The notes below the pieces were generated by a model that was not told the origin of the DNA, ran no database searches, and saw only the letters and a list, made by a program, of their open reading frames with translations. A program made the position numbers and the translations under genes. Shown piece after piece: positions 44,127 to 57,233 of a stretch of 64,000 nucleotides of DNA. The DNA comes from Mercurialis annua (Eukaryota; Streptophyta; Magnoliopsida; Malpighiales; Euphorbiaceae): assembly GCF_937616625.2 (NCBI RefSeq), contig NC_065576.1:15998501-16062500 (forward strand). The letters are read 5' to 3'. Positions within the stretch are counted from its first letter, which is position 1. Each line of letters begins with the position of its first letter.

Positions 44127-46685
44127 TGTAATACCTCAAATATTTAAAGTGTGCCACGTGTAGTAAATTCCGATAAATTAAACTAATATGGGTTTAATTT
44201 AATGTTATTGGGAATTTACACTAATTTTAATTAAGCAATTTGGCGGGATTTGAGGATAAGGTTAGAAAATTAATATAAAATAAAATATAAATCCCGTAAT
44301 GGAAATTATTTCGCCAAGGTCCTCGAAATATTTTATAGTATTTGTGGTAAAAGTTTCGGGTCAATCCTACCTTTTAAAATTTGGACGCGGATGCGTTTTG
44401 GGCTAAAGTGCAATTTTTGAAAAGTTCAAGAATCAAAATGTAAATTAGCCAATTAAACTTCGAGAATAGCAATTAGAATATTATTGACGGAAAAATAATA
44501 ATTTGGAAGTAGTATTATTTATTTGGGTATAAATAATACGTATGTAATTGAGTTAAAGCGATTAATTAGCCGTTTGGTTAAATAGAAAGTTTAAAAGATA
44601 AATGGTTTAAGTAAAAGAAATGAAGGATTAAAGATGCAAATTAACCAAGATATATATAATCTTTCCTTATGAATAAGGAAAGAAAGAAATGATCTGGAAG
44701 GAGAAGAGAAGGTATCAGAGCGAAGGAAAAATGACGAACGATATCGATTCGCCGCGGTTTCGCCGTTTCTCGTCCAAATCGCGGGTTCTTTATATCGATT
44801 TGTTCGGAATTCAATCCTCTATCTTATTCAAGCTTCAAATCAAGGTAATATTTTTATTTTAGTTGCTGAAATTGAAGTTATAGGGCTGATTCGTTTTTAA
44901 ACGAATCGAACTCGCTAAATCACGTTTTTAGAATTGTTTTTGAAGAATTTTGAAATGGCTATGATTAGAAATGGCATTAGAATCGTTTTAGGACATCGGA
45001 GAAATTCGGAATACCCGGAAATGGATTCAGGGGCTATGCGAGAGACCGCACACAAAAGTGTTCGGGCGCACACAAATGGGTGCGGGCGCACACAAATGGG
45101 TGCGGGCGCACACCAGGTTGTGCGCGCGCATGGAGACAGCCAACAGTTTGAGCATTTCCACCCCGTTTTGACCTAGTTTTCCGACTTCAAGTACGTCAGA
45201 TATTGAAAAGGAAATATAAACCCCGAAAACGTGAAATTTGAACATCGAACATGACGTGTTCGATTAGGGTTTCGAAGTATATGGAACCTATGATTGAAAC
45301 TTGATTAATAAGAGATGTCACAAGTATCTCGACTCATTATTAGAACACGATCAAAGTTATAAGACGTATTTAGAATAAGATCGTGTTAACCTAAGTTTAT
45401 AACTTAGGATTTTAGCATTATGTTTACGTTTATGAATTAAATGTCCAGGTAGTTCGGATAAGTAACTGACGTACCAACAAGCTACTAAACTGTCTAGCTG
45501 AAGTAGCTACGTGATCGGACAACGCATGGAGCTTACGCTTGCGGGATTATAATATTACATATTTGGATAGCGGTCACTGTGAGTTTGTTTGTTTACTTTT
45601 CAAGTATTTAAAAAGTATATCGTTCTTATATCGTAAATGTTTATATGGAATTGAATTCATACTTGAATTTGAAACCAGTATAGATCCGATGAAACGTGCC
45701 TTCCTATTGGGCGGTAATAGGACTGTGTGATCACCAGTTTCAATTTAAGAAATCATAAAAAGGGCCCATATTATCGAATATCGAGTATCGAATTTCATAT
45801 CATATCGAAGTTGGAATATATATCGAATTGGATACGAGGTTTAACTCGGTTGAACTATCTCGGGACCTGTATCCAGTGGGTTTAACTCGGTTGAACTATC
45901 TCGGGACCCACAACTTGGGATAAAGTGACGGTAGAGGTTGAACTCGGTTGAATTATCTCGGGACCCTACCAATTGGATCGATCGATTTGATTATTATCGT
46001 ATATCGACAGATATTTGGAGAATAGGGTTTCATCCGGATCAGTTACTTGGCTGCATTTGATCGAATCGTATACATTATCGATTTTATGTTTTATTTAAAT
46101 GCTTATTAGTAAATATGTAAACTCACTCAGTATTTCCCAAAATACTGACCCCCTCACAGAGTTTTCTTTCAGGTGATCGGAGTTGGATCAGACAGACCAT
46201 CTCCTTTGTGTCGGCAGCCTTTTAGCTTACACAAAGTACGAGTTTTTATAGAGCTGTAGTAGTCATTAGGTGTGAGTATAAGGTTTATGATTTAATTTCA
46301 AACGGTATTTGAAATGTAAACTCTGATATAATGTTATAAATAAGTTGTTTATAAAAATGACGTTTTATCCATTTGAATTTGGTACCAGTTGCCGTGAGTA
46401 GAATTGGTTATGATTGTGACTAGAAACAGGGCGGTGCTGGATATGAGATATCGCTCAGTAAGACCCTGCTTTCTAAGAATTATTTCGCGAACGTTTTCAG
46501 GAAAAGAATACGATATTTTGATATTTGTAATTATATTACTTAAAGAAGATTTCTACAAACGTATTATATATAAAAATATATTTTAATCGCGAAAAATTTA
46601 TTGTGGTTTAGGCTTACTACGGTATTTGGAGCTACCACTCCCATTCCCTAGCGCCGGTCGCGGCTCAATAATTTGAATAGTGGCA
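44127..46685 (+). repeat. 5' LTR of coding-poor copy 2
   Basis: Its second half (from about 45540) matches the truncated 3' LTR closely, and its 3' third also aligns with the LTRs of copy 1 (for example 46130-46680 with 38690-39250). It has its own cluster of tgcgggcgcacacaaatggg units at 45046-45135. Confidence 0.9.
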
Positions 46686-46689
46686 ATTG

Positions 46690-46701
46690 TGGTATCAGAG
46701 C
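46690..46701 (+). promoter_or_regulatory. Primer binding site of coding-poor copy 2
   Basis: TGGTATCAGAGC, identical to that of copy 1, four bases after the LTR end. Confidence 0.92.
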
Positions 46702-49700
46702 AGTTGGTCCAGTTACCTCTACTAATATGTGGTTTATCAGTTAAGTGACCTAGGAACTACTGCAGTTATAGAGTTGAGATCTGTCTGATCCAAGTAGTTT
46801 GCATTGTTGATTTGCAATAAGTGTGATTGACTGGTTTGTGAAGTGCTTGTTTGTTTGTTGTGACACACGTATATAAGATACACTCATGTATTTCTTTTTC
46901 GATAAGATATGCATACGTGATATGCATATCTAGATGGAACCTCGAGGAGATGAAATTCTACGACGAGGCAGTTCATGTTTTGGCATGTCTAGGCCAGATA
47001 CTATCGAAATGATCGATTGATACGCCAGGAGGCGGACAGTGAAGAAGTATAAAGCTACAGAGGAGAGAGAACTTTTTGGGTACAGAGTTTAAAGGTTTAG
47101 AGAACTTACAAAACGCAAAGTTTATAACTTTTTAACGTTATTTGTTTAACGATTCTGAAAGCGTAATTGTGCCTAGACCCGCAATAGCCATTGATAATTT
47201 CCACGACATTGATAGAAATGCATCACTACATACATCAATACATGCATTAATAGGACATGCATCATATGCATTGTACTCAGACAAAAAGGTGAGATGTGGC
47301 AACTCTTTGGTGATGAGAGGTGTCATCACCCTAGTGCATAATTTTGCTAAGGTTTAAATAAAGTTTTGAATTAAAATTTCAAAATGAGTCGTTTTGTTCG
47401 GAAGAGTTTTCAAGAAGTTTTGTTTTTGTGTAAGTATACCTAGACCAGAACTCTGTGACGGAAGTGAAGTGCTCGCGAGAAAGCTGCGATCAAGACCACG
47501 AGAAGATCGAATACGTATAATTGCGAGAACATAGAAGTTATGCTTCTAGGATATGAACTTAGCCTTGAGTCAACGAGCTAGAATATAGCTAAAATCACAG
47601 ATTTAATGGGAAGTGATGCGTACCCGATTAGTGGTAAGCTAGAAAGTGAGTATTTCTTTAATGGAACGTCAAAGATATTAAACTACGAGATAGAAAGAGA
47701 AGTATATAAGAAGAATGAAGTTTATATACGAGAAGAAAATGATAAGATGAACGTGAATAGCGGAATGTTAATTGAACGATGGATTAGGATGTTCCTATCT
47801 TTAAACGAAATGATTAGGACACCATTTTACAACATAATAGAAGTATGAAAGAGGATAGTCGAACATAGAAATCGATTCATAGCTTACACCTTAAAGATAG
47901 AAAATTACCCTTATGAAAGGATGACGTGAACATTATGTGATCTTAGAAGGTCGCCAGGTTTAATAAAACCGTGACAACTCTTTGTTGAGTCGTTGGATCA
48001 AGTTGTCACTGGAACACGATGTTTCTAAGAAGGTGACCTAAGTATTAACCATTGCAATTGTCAAACGGAGGCCTTGAATTGGTTTAATAAGAATATCAAT
48101 GGAGGATATATATGAATAAAAGCAACGAGCCAAGAGGGCGTGTGATGAAAATATGAAATACAGAGTATGAAATTGGATCAATTTAGTATAGTCAACGTCA
48201 GTTCTGCATGAAATTGAATAGTTTAAAGTATAAGATTTGGCTAGTTAAGTACAGCCAATGCTCACCCCATATGGAAGTGAATGGTTTGGGGTGTACGATA
48301 AGAAATTTCGAGAAATAAACGACAAAAATTGCAATAAGCGAGTTGGAATTTGGAACTTCCTTCACAAGATTGAAATTATGAAGCGGATTAGTAAACCAAG
48401 AAAGATATAAACGTAACGAACGTATGTGGAATATAGAGTCTCAAGCTTCACGCTCAAACGATAAGGAGTAAAGTGCATAGTGCGATCGATATAGGAGATT
48501 GATGATGACCTTTGAAAGGTTAGATGCATTATGTAGCATCAAATTCATCGGACATATGGATGAAACTTCGTACATCAAGGTAAGTGAAAAAAAGTGATAT
48601 CAGATAAATGGAAATAGAAGATGAAAGATGAAAGTAAGATATACCAAAGGTATAAGGCATATTTGATAAGGTATAAGGATTCAAAAATGGATTAAGGATA
48701 GCAAGAGATCAGTTAAAATATAAGTATCAAGAAAGTATAGGTGACCTACGTATGTTGCACGAAACTCGATAAAAGAGATCGAGAAAAGAAAAAGAGAAAA
48801 ATCACGTGGAGAGTTTACAAGGGGATTATAGAAATGGAATTCTATATAGTCGCGGACACATAGAAACAAAGAAGGATAAAGAGGACAGAACCATAGGATT
48901 GGATCCACTGACAGTTAAGATGTCAGTAAGGATACTGTAAGACGATTTGTAAGCAATTGAGAGTGCACCACGTCAAAGAATCCATGCAAAGTGGACTATA
49001 ACCCTCTACCAATGATTGATATTGTGAGTACGAAAGCAAAGAGTACAAGATGTACAAATACGATAAAGAGGAATGCAAAGAATGTTATAGAAGATGATCG
49101 AGAAGCACGATAAGAGCATGAACATGGAATACAAGAAGAGTACCGTAAGATGTTAGTACTGAAACCACTAACCCTAATGGTTGACTAAGAACAAGAAGTC
49201 AAAGATAGATCGTGAAGAGATACATCTATGGTATGGATAAGAAGAAAGGAGTAACGAGTGGAAATATTATGATTATGAGTAGTAAACAAAAGTAAATTTA
49301 AAACCACGTGGTAGCAATGGGATAATTGGAAATCAAGGATTAGATCAAGATACTATATTAAAAAAGAAAATGGATTGAGGATAGTTGAATTATAACGATA
49401 AATGCTAAAAGCATCTTTGGAGATCGAAAGACGATCAATGTCGAGGAGACGATAAAGGAAAGAAGAACCTAGTGAGATAAGACAATAGTGTGAATAAGAA
49501 GTTAAAGATGAGAATAACCTAAGGGTTAATACTAAGATTAATATTAAAAGCTCCAAAGGACGAATCGCGATAGGCGAACGATAAGAAGTTCAATAGAAGG
49601 CAAGGGATATATGAAAGGAAATTGGTATGAACAAATTGTAAAGTGCCGTATATGGCAACAAGGATTTGAATATAGTAATGATCATAAGGATCAGTATGTC

Positions 49701-50516
49701 TTAACGGTCGTAAAGAATGATTACGCTTGCGATAAGGAAGACAAAGATCTCCACAAGAATAAGGAGACACGTTTGAATAGATATAGAATGGGTTAACGAA
49801 TTAAAATATCAATGAAAGATATACGCGATTGAGTGACGAAGGTAACAGTGGCGACACTACCAAAGGCAAAAAATGACGACAAAATTTGAAAAGATCAGGA
49901 AACCTCATCGTGAACGAGTAAACAAAGTATATCGAACAGATTGCAAGATAAGTTAAGTATGAATGGGATGATCAACCATAGAACAAGTGACAACACTACT
50001 AAAGAATATTCTGGTATGTGTGAACAGTTGGAAAGGACTAAAAAGCCTCACATAAGTAATTAAATAAGAAAGTAGAAGCATAAGAAGCTTATCAAAGCAT
50101 TGGTCACACAATGTTTTATTAAGATTAGATTTCTGCAAAGAATATAACAATCCTATTTGGTTGCAAGCCAAATTGTCAAAACAAATAGATATAGAGCAAG
50201 AAGAAATGAAAAGTTTGAAGAATAGTGCATTGCACTTGAGAAAAAGGGAAGTAAGTCAACAAAAATACCACGAATAAAGGAGCGTATGAGGTATGAAAAC
50301 GCAAGAAGAAGATCAAGTAAGCCCCTACAAGAAAAGCAAAGATTTTAAAAGGGTACGTCATGAGAATCCATCTCATGGATGACTATCGATGAACGACAAT
50401 AGTTAAAGAAGGAACTTTTGCACGATAAGTAAAACGACGAGACTAATGAGGATAGCATATAGTGGAATATGTTTCTAGCACTAGGATGAATAACAATCAG
50501 ACGACAGCAACGACAA
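46702..50516 (+). other. Internal region of coding-poor copy 2
   Basis: About 3.8 kb, no recognisable protein on either strand, collinear with 32675-36230 of copy 1. The segment equivalent to 36240-36786 of copy 1 is deleted. Confidence 0.75.
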
Positions 50517-51652
50517 TAATATTGCATATTTGGATAGCGGTCACTGTGAGTTTGTTTGTTTACTTTCCAAGTATTTAAAAAGTATATCGTTCTTATATTG
50601 TAAATGTTTATATGGAATTGCATTCATACTTGAATTTGAAACCAGTATAGATCTGATGAAACGTGCCTTCCTATTGGGCGGTAATAGGACTGTGTGATCA
50701 CCAGTTTCGATTTGAGAAATTATAAAAAGGGCCCATATTATCGAATATCGAGTATCGAATATCGTATCGTATCGAAGTTGGAATATATATCAAATTGGAT
50801 ACGAGGTTTAACTCGGTTGAACTATCTCGGGATCTGTATCCAGTGGGTTTAACTCGATTGAACTATCTCGGGACTCATAACTTGGGATAAAGTGACGGTA
50901 GAGGTTGAATTCGGTTGAATTATCTCGGGACCCTACCAATTGGATCGATCGATTTGATTATTATCGTATATCGACAGATATTTGGAGAATAGGGTTTCAT
51001 CCGGATCAGTTACTTGGCTGCATTTGATCGAATCGTATACATTATCGATTTTATGTTTTATTTAAATGCTTATTAGTAAATATGTAAACTCACTCAGTAT
51101 TTCCCAAAATACTGACCCCCTCACAGAGTTTTCTTTCAGGTGATCGGAGTTGGATCAGACAGACCATCTCCTTTGTGTCGGCAGCCTTTTAGCTTACACA
51201 AAGTACGAGTTTTTATAGAGCTGTAGTAGTCATTAGGTGTCAGTATAAGGTTTATGATTTAATTTCAAACGGTATTTGAAATGTAAACTCTGATATAATG
51301 TTATAAATAAGTTGTTTATAAAAATGACGTTTTATCCGTTTGAATTTGGTACCAATTGCCGTGAGTGGAATTGGTTATGATTGTGACTAGAAACAGGGCG
51401 GTACTGGATATGAGATATCGCTCAGTAAGACCCTGCTTTCTAAGAATTGTTTCGCGAACATTTTCAGTAAAAGAATACGATATTTTGATATTTGTAATTA
51501 TATTACTTAAAGAAGATTTCTACAAACGTATTATATATAAAAATATATTTTAATCGCGAAAAATTTATTGTGGTTTAGGCTTGCTACGGTATTTGGAGCT
51601 ACCACTCATATTCCCTAGCGCCGGTCGCGACTCAATAATTTGGATCGTGACA
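50517..51652 (+). repeat. Truncated 3' LTR of coding-poor copy 2
   Basis: Matches 45552-46685 with few differences and ends GGATCGTGACA. Short shared sequence 'ataat' at the junction suggests end-joining or slippage. Confidence 0.88.
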
Positions 51653-51657
51653 CAAAC

Positions 51658-53160
51658 AATATTATGCATAGAGAAATGGAAATAAGTGTAGCGTGTTGTT
51701 ATGTATGGATTATTATTATCATATTAATTTTTTATACATATCTGATACCTTTCCAATATATACTAGATACATTTCCGATATATATTTGATACCTTTCTAA
51801 GGGGTCAAACTTAGCTTTTTGTAATTTATGATATATAATTTACACATGATATATATTGTTTTAAATTGTTATTTTTTATTTTTATCGATGTAATTGAATC
51901 AATCGACTAATCTAATCATTTATTATCAATTTGTAATTTATGTTATAAATAGATGGTTGTCAAAATTTTATATTATGGATATATTTTCGATACAATATTC
52001 GATACATATTTGATACATTTCAAATATATTCAGATACATCTTCAATATATATTTGATACATTTCAAATATATTTTCGACACATTTCAAATATATTAGATA
52101 ATAATTAATTTATTATTTGAAAAATTAAATAGTTAAACGACACGTAGGTGGATTAATTTCTCCTTTCCAAAATCTTTGATCGAGAAAGTGAATTATATGT
52201 AGTAAATTTGGAGTTTAAGTAACCAAATTAATTAAATTTGTAAATTTTTATCAATTTAATTATATCAACCGATTAATTCGATAGGTTCATTTATATATTT
52301 ATACATTTCCGATACATATTTTATACATGATAGATACATTTAAAAAAATTACTCTATAGATACATTGCTGATATATATTTATACATGATAGATACATTTC
52401 TAATACATAATTATACATGATAAACAAATTATTTATGCATCACACTCGTATTCGGTATGTATGAATAATGTATCCGATAAATAATTTATAAAATTATATT
52501 TTTTTTGAAATTGTATCATTTTATATTTTTAATATTTTTAAAATTAAAATAAAATTTTAGATATTAAGTAATATATAAATAAATTATTTGTTTTATTAAA
52601 AAAAATTGGTCTAATCAAATTCAGTTATTCTTATTGAATTAGACCCAATTCATTACTGAATTAGGTCCAATGGTGCATCAGCATAACGCATCAGAACAGC
52701 TGGCGCGCGCTGATGTTAGTGTGCGTCAGTAAGAAAATGGTATTATTGAAACTTTTAAAAAAAAAGTGGCACAGATGAAATTTTTCATAACAACATGATA
52801 ATGTATAATAAATAGAAGCTATTATTTGGTATTTTTGTGATTTTCCCTTTGTTTTTAGACTTAAAAAATCCGAATTAACCTTTATGCATCAGCCAGCGTA
52901 AACGATTATCAATGATAAAAGATTTTATGTAGCTCACATGCAATTTTATAATTTTAACTTGTAAAATTTATAGCTCAAATACAATTGTATAATTTACGCT
53001 TTAGGTGCTAGACAAACAAGTTTATGAACAAGTTCGAAAATACATTAAACGAATTTTTTTGCAAATTTATTTAGCATTTGAACAAACAAACACAAAGATA
53101 AAATATTTATTTTTTTATATTGAAAGTATGTAGTTTTAATAAATTATTAGAATATTTTAT
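51658..53160. repeat. AT-rich intergenic region with irregular short repeats
   Basis: Between about 51740 and 52440 a 12-20-bp word ('gatacatttc', 'atatatttgatac') recurs more than fifteen times with variation. No gene is visible. Confidence 0.6.
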
Positions 53161-53290
53161 ATTTTTTTTTTGTCAAAGATAGCCTACTCTAATTATTAGC
53201 GGGGATTAGCGCGAGTTAATATTAGACATTTTTTAAATAGGCACACTGCTCGTCAGTGTTAAGAGTCAAACCCTCAACCTTATACACATA
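53161..53290 (-). mobile_element. Possible SINE remnant
   Basis: On the minus strand the segment has a B-box-like GGTTTGACTCT, a short structured body (CTGACGAGCAGTGTGCC) and ends in a poly(A)-like run after GTCTAATATTAACTCGCGC...TTTGAC. No clear A box or target duplication was identified, so this is tentative. Confidence 0.3.
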
Positions 53291-53453
53291 TCATTAGAAT
53301 TTGGCCAGTTCAAGTGTGAATATTTTATATTTAATAAAGTAGGAAATAGTCTTTAATGGAGTATTTACAATTAGCAAAAAAAAAGAAAAAGAAATTATGT
53401 GGACAAAAAGAGGAAGAGGATAATGTTGTTGTTGGGTGCAAAGGAGTGTGAAA

Positions 53454-56400
53454 ATGATGAGGTGGCAAGGCTCAAAGTTTCCATCATCGTTGCAGCCATT
53501 TGAAGCAAAGCCTGTAAGATGTAGAGTAGTGTCAATTGCGTACGATGACGAGAACGAGAGGAGAAGGAAATGGAAAAGAGTGGACAGAAAAGTGAACTGT
53601 GAAGTACAAGTAATATCATGGCGGGAACGAAGAATTAAAGCCCACATAACCGTCCATTCTCATATCCAATCTCTTTGGGACGCTCTTACCGACTACGAGC
53701 GTCTCGCTGATTATATTCCCAATCTCGTGTGCAGTGGCACCATCGCCTGCCCTCATCCTGGGCGGATATGGCTAGAGCAGAGGGGCCTGCAAAGGGCTCT
53801 TTACTGGCACATTGAGGCTCGTGTTGTGTTGGATCTCCAAGAATTTCCTATCTCCCCAAATCATTTCCAGCTCCACTTTTGTATGGTTGATGGGGACTTC
53901 AAGAAGTTTGAGGGGAGATGGTCGTTACAATCAGGCACAGCCCCTGCAACCACGGTCTTATCCTATGAAGTTAACGTGATCCCGAGGTTCAACTTTCCTG
54001 CTATTTTGTTGGAGAGGATTATCCGATCTGATCTTCCTTTGAATCTTCAAGCATTGGCTTATCGAGCTGAGACAAATACTTCGATTCCGCAACAGCATTT
54101 GAAACCAACTTATCGACCACCTGCAACTACTACTACTACTCACTTTAATACTAAGTGGGGCATCTTTGGAAAAGTTTGCAGGCTCGATAGTCCTTCCATG
54201 GTCGACGAAGTTCATCTCCGTAGATTTGACGCCCTTTTGGTCATTGCTTTACTCACCATATGTATGTATTTTTGTTTATATTGATGCTACAAAACAACTG
54301 AATGTTTTTCAACTGCAGGAAAATGGAGGGGTTCATCGCTGTGTTGTTGCCACCATTACTGTAAAGGCTCCTGTTCATCAAGTTTGGAAAGTCTTGACAT
54401 CTTATGAGAGTCTTCCCGAGTAAGTATACTTTTAGGAGTCTTTACTCTGTTTTGAGCCTGTCGATTTTTGATATCTCGAACACCTGTAATTCGCTGTCCA
54501 GCTAATACATTCTTGTGAAATTCATGATAAATAGCATAATTGTTTATTTAGCGTCGAGGACATTTGCATCATTGCTAATTCTAGCCTGGCCTCTCTATGC
54601 TATATTACATGGAAATGCAAGCGTTTTTTGAGCTGCATTAAGCTAATTTTGGCCTAAACTAAGAATGAATGTTGCTAGTTTATTACTTTTTCTAGCTGAA
54701 ACAATTGTTATACATGTATTTTGACCTTAGTTCCGATTGTCCTATAAAGTTGAACTAGCTTTCATCTCTTGCCATATGGCCGGTACACCACTATTAACAA
54801 GTCAAGCTTGCTTCTGTGCTTATCAAACATCATGAAAGGAAACAAAAAAATATGATCTGAATGCTGAAGCTGGTCGTTAACGGAGTTGATTTTGTTATAT
54901 GTATATAGCTGCTGAGACCATGATCTTAAATAATCTCTTATTGTGGTCTTGTGTCTTGGAACTTTTCTAATTTGTTGGGCTCTTTTGTAGATGTTTGAGG
55001 GACAATGTTTTTGCATTTATATCCGTTCATTTGAAGCTTCGTGACCCTTTCATATGCAGGCTTCTTTTCGTTATTTAAACTTGAATTGCTTCTCTTTCCA
55101 TGTAGCTTCTTCATTTCGCTTATTGACTTGATTTTCATTTCCCTCGACATCTAGAATTTCTATTTAATGTCAAATGACTTTGCACCGCTCACTAGGAGAA
55201 TATTGGAATTCTTCCTACCAAGCTTGCTTTTCAGTAACATCTGATACTGCAGAATGAAGAAAGTAAAGAGCTTGAAAATAATTGATGGATGTTTTACCAT
55301 GATGCATAAAACTACATTCAGTCAGCGTTTCCAACGATTCAGAAACTAATCTTCCATTAGATCCTTACTACTCTAAAAACTACCGTTTTGTAGTTCTGCA
55401 TTTCAGCCTCTATGGCAGGGGGTAAATCTTCTGGCAGTGAGGTTGATTCATAGCTTTTGTCAGTTGCCTCTCGTAAATCATAAGCTAGTCGAGATGACTT
55501 CCTTTCGACTGCTCAAAACTCGTAATTCTTCACCTCTAGAAACTGGTGGACCGACCAGAGGAACCTTTTTGTAAGCTTTTTTGTTTTCTGTAGAAATTCT
55601 TTTAACAACTTAAACTACCTTGATCAAATTGAAAATGATCTTTAACAAACAGTAAATGAAAATGAAATATAATTATTCTTTCATTAAGATTGTTCTCTTT
55701 ATAGAATTTACAGCTTACACAAATGCTACCAATCAGGAAATTGACTTGCTGATTGAAACCTTAAGATCCTCATTGCATAATGCTTTTATAAATTTGTACG
55801 ACTCCTAATTTTACTTCATATGTTCATTATTCTCAGGATAGTTCCAAATTTGGCGATTAGTAAGATTTTATCGCGAGAAAACAACCAAGTTCAAATACTT
55901 CAGGTATAAAGAATCAAATAACCATTTTATCGTAACAGAATTATTTAACTTTTCATTACTAGTATAACCGGCATTTTTATGTGAAGCTGAGACATTTAAC
56001 AAGATTTTATCACTGAAGGAAACTCATGTTTTCGCAGGAAGGATGTAAGGGTCTATTGTATATGGTACTGCACGCACGTGTTGTTCTTGATTTATGCGAA
56101 CAGCATGAACAAGAGATCAGTTTTAAGCAGGTCGAAGGGGACTTCGACTCCTTCCAGGGTAAATGGCTTCTGGAACAATTAGGAAGTCATCACACACTGC
56201 TAAAATACACTGTTGATTCAAAAATGCACAAGGAATCTTTTCTTTCAGAAGCTATCATGGAGGAGGTAGTTTTTGTCATTTAATTTTACCGAGTTTCGAT
56301 TCTCTTAGTGGCAGTTAGTAGGAAATTTATGGTCAGTTGTGGATTGAGAGATGGCTCTGATTTATAATAGGTTATATATGAAGATCTCCCATCGAATATG

Positions 56401-57233
56401 TGTGCGATTCGGGATTACATTGAGAAAAAGGAAGGCAGGAACTTGTTGGAAATGGAATCAGAGTCATGCAATGATGACATCAATACAAAGTATAGGAATG
56501 AAACAGATAAGATGAACGATTCGAATAAGCCAAAGTCGGTGAGTCAAAGAGCAAGGGTTCCAGGTTTACAGAGGGACATTGAAGTTCTCAAGTGTGAAGT
56601 GATGAAATTTATAGCAGAACATGGGCAGGAAGGATTTATGCCGATGCGAAAGCAGCTTCGTGCGCATGGTAGAGTTGATATTGAGAAGGCAATAACACGC
56701 ATGGGAGGATTCAGAAAGATTGCGTCGTTGATGAATCTTGGTCTTGCGTACAAGGGCCGCAAGCCAAAAGGCTACTGGGACAATCTTGAGAATTTACAGG
56801 AAGAGGTAGCATCCCTATTTTCATTTTAATGAGGTGTTGCATTATAAGTGGTTTAGTTTACGGATGACGTGATAGACTCAGTCTACCTAAGAATTTCTCA
56901 ACTAATTGTGGTTTGAGATGATGCAGATTCGTCGATTTCAGCAGAGCTGGGGAATGGACCCGTCATATATGCCGAGCAGAAAATCTTTGGAGCGTGCTGG
57001 TAATATACAAGATTCTTTGTTTGACGTTTGACATAATGATAGAAAGCATAGGAGGCATTAAATATTTATTGACCATGATGATAGGGCGGTATGACATTGC
57101 ACGAGCATTAGAGAAATGGGGTGGACTTCATCAAGTTTCTCGGCTTTTGGCACTCAAGCTTAGGCACCCTAATAGGCGGGCCAATGTTATCAGTCCCGAA
57201 GAGGAAGATAGTATTCAAAGATTTGGACATTAA
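53454..57233 (+). CDS. HCF145: HCF145-like chloroplast psaA mRNA stability factor
   Basis: Seven exons (53454-54239, 54319-54419, 55837-55903, 56038-56265, 56371-56805, 56927-56999, 57085-57233) join in phase to 1839 bp, 612 codons plus stop. The start is the first in-frame ATG after a TAA at 53421. Two SRPBCC/START-type (polyketide cyclase-like) domains follow: the first from about residue 60 (LTDYERLADYIPNL, PHPGRIWLEQRGLQRALYWH), the second from about 275 (VLTSYESLPE, GCKGLLYMVLHARVVLDL). The C-terminus has two related repeats with GRVDIEKAITRMGGF and RYDIARALEKWGGL. This is the layout of Arabidopsis HCF145 (At5g08720), whose C-terminal repeats bind and stabilise plastid psaA mRNA for photosystem I (family knowledge). 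The N-terminus before domain 1 is short for a transit peptide, and the tail after the second repeat seems shorter than I recall for Arabidopsis. Confidence 0.85.

Larger units (their letters stand above)
44127..51652 (+). mobile_element. Coding-poor LTR retrotransposon, copy 2, with a deletion at its 3' side
   Basis: A perfect duplication CAAAC flanks the element (44122-44126 and 51653-51657). The 5' LTR is 44127-46685 (TGTAATACCTC...GTGGCA, 2559 bp). The primer site TGGTATCAGAGC is at 46690-46701. The interior is collinear with copy 1 and also lacks protein genes. At about 50517 it jumps directly into the middle of the 3' LTR, equivalent to 45552 of the 5' LTR. The end of the interior, the purine tract and the first 1.4 kb of the 3' LTR are therefore missing. 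The intact duplication shows that the deletion followed insertion. Confidence 0.88.

Noticed and set aside
45027..45245. Open frames with repeated Cys/Arg-Thr-rich residues on both strands (also 37490-37815)
   Set aside because: They are translations of the short LTR repeat in several frames, with no start context or domain; repeat shadows.
53294..53647. Minus-strand frames over the first exon of the HCF145-like gene
   Set aside because: Shadows of the plus-strand exon; no domain similarity.
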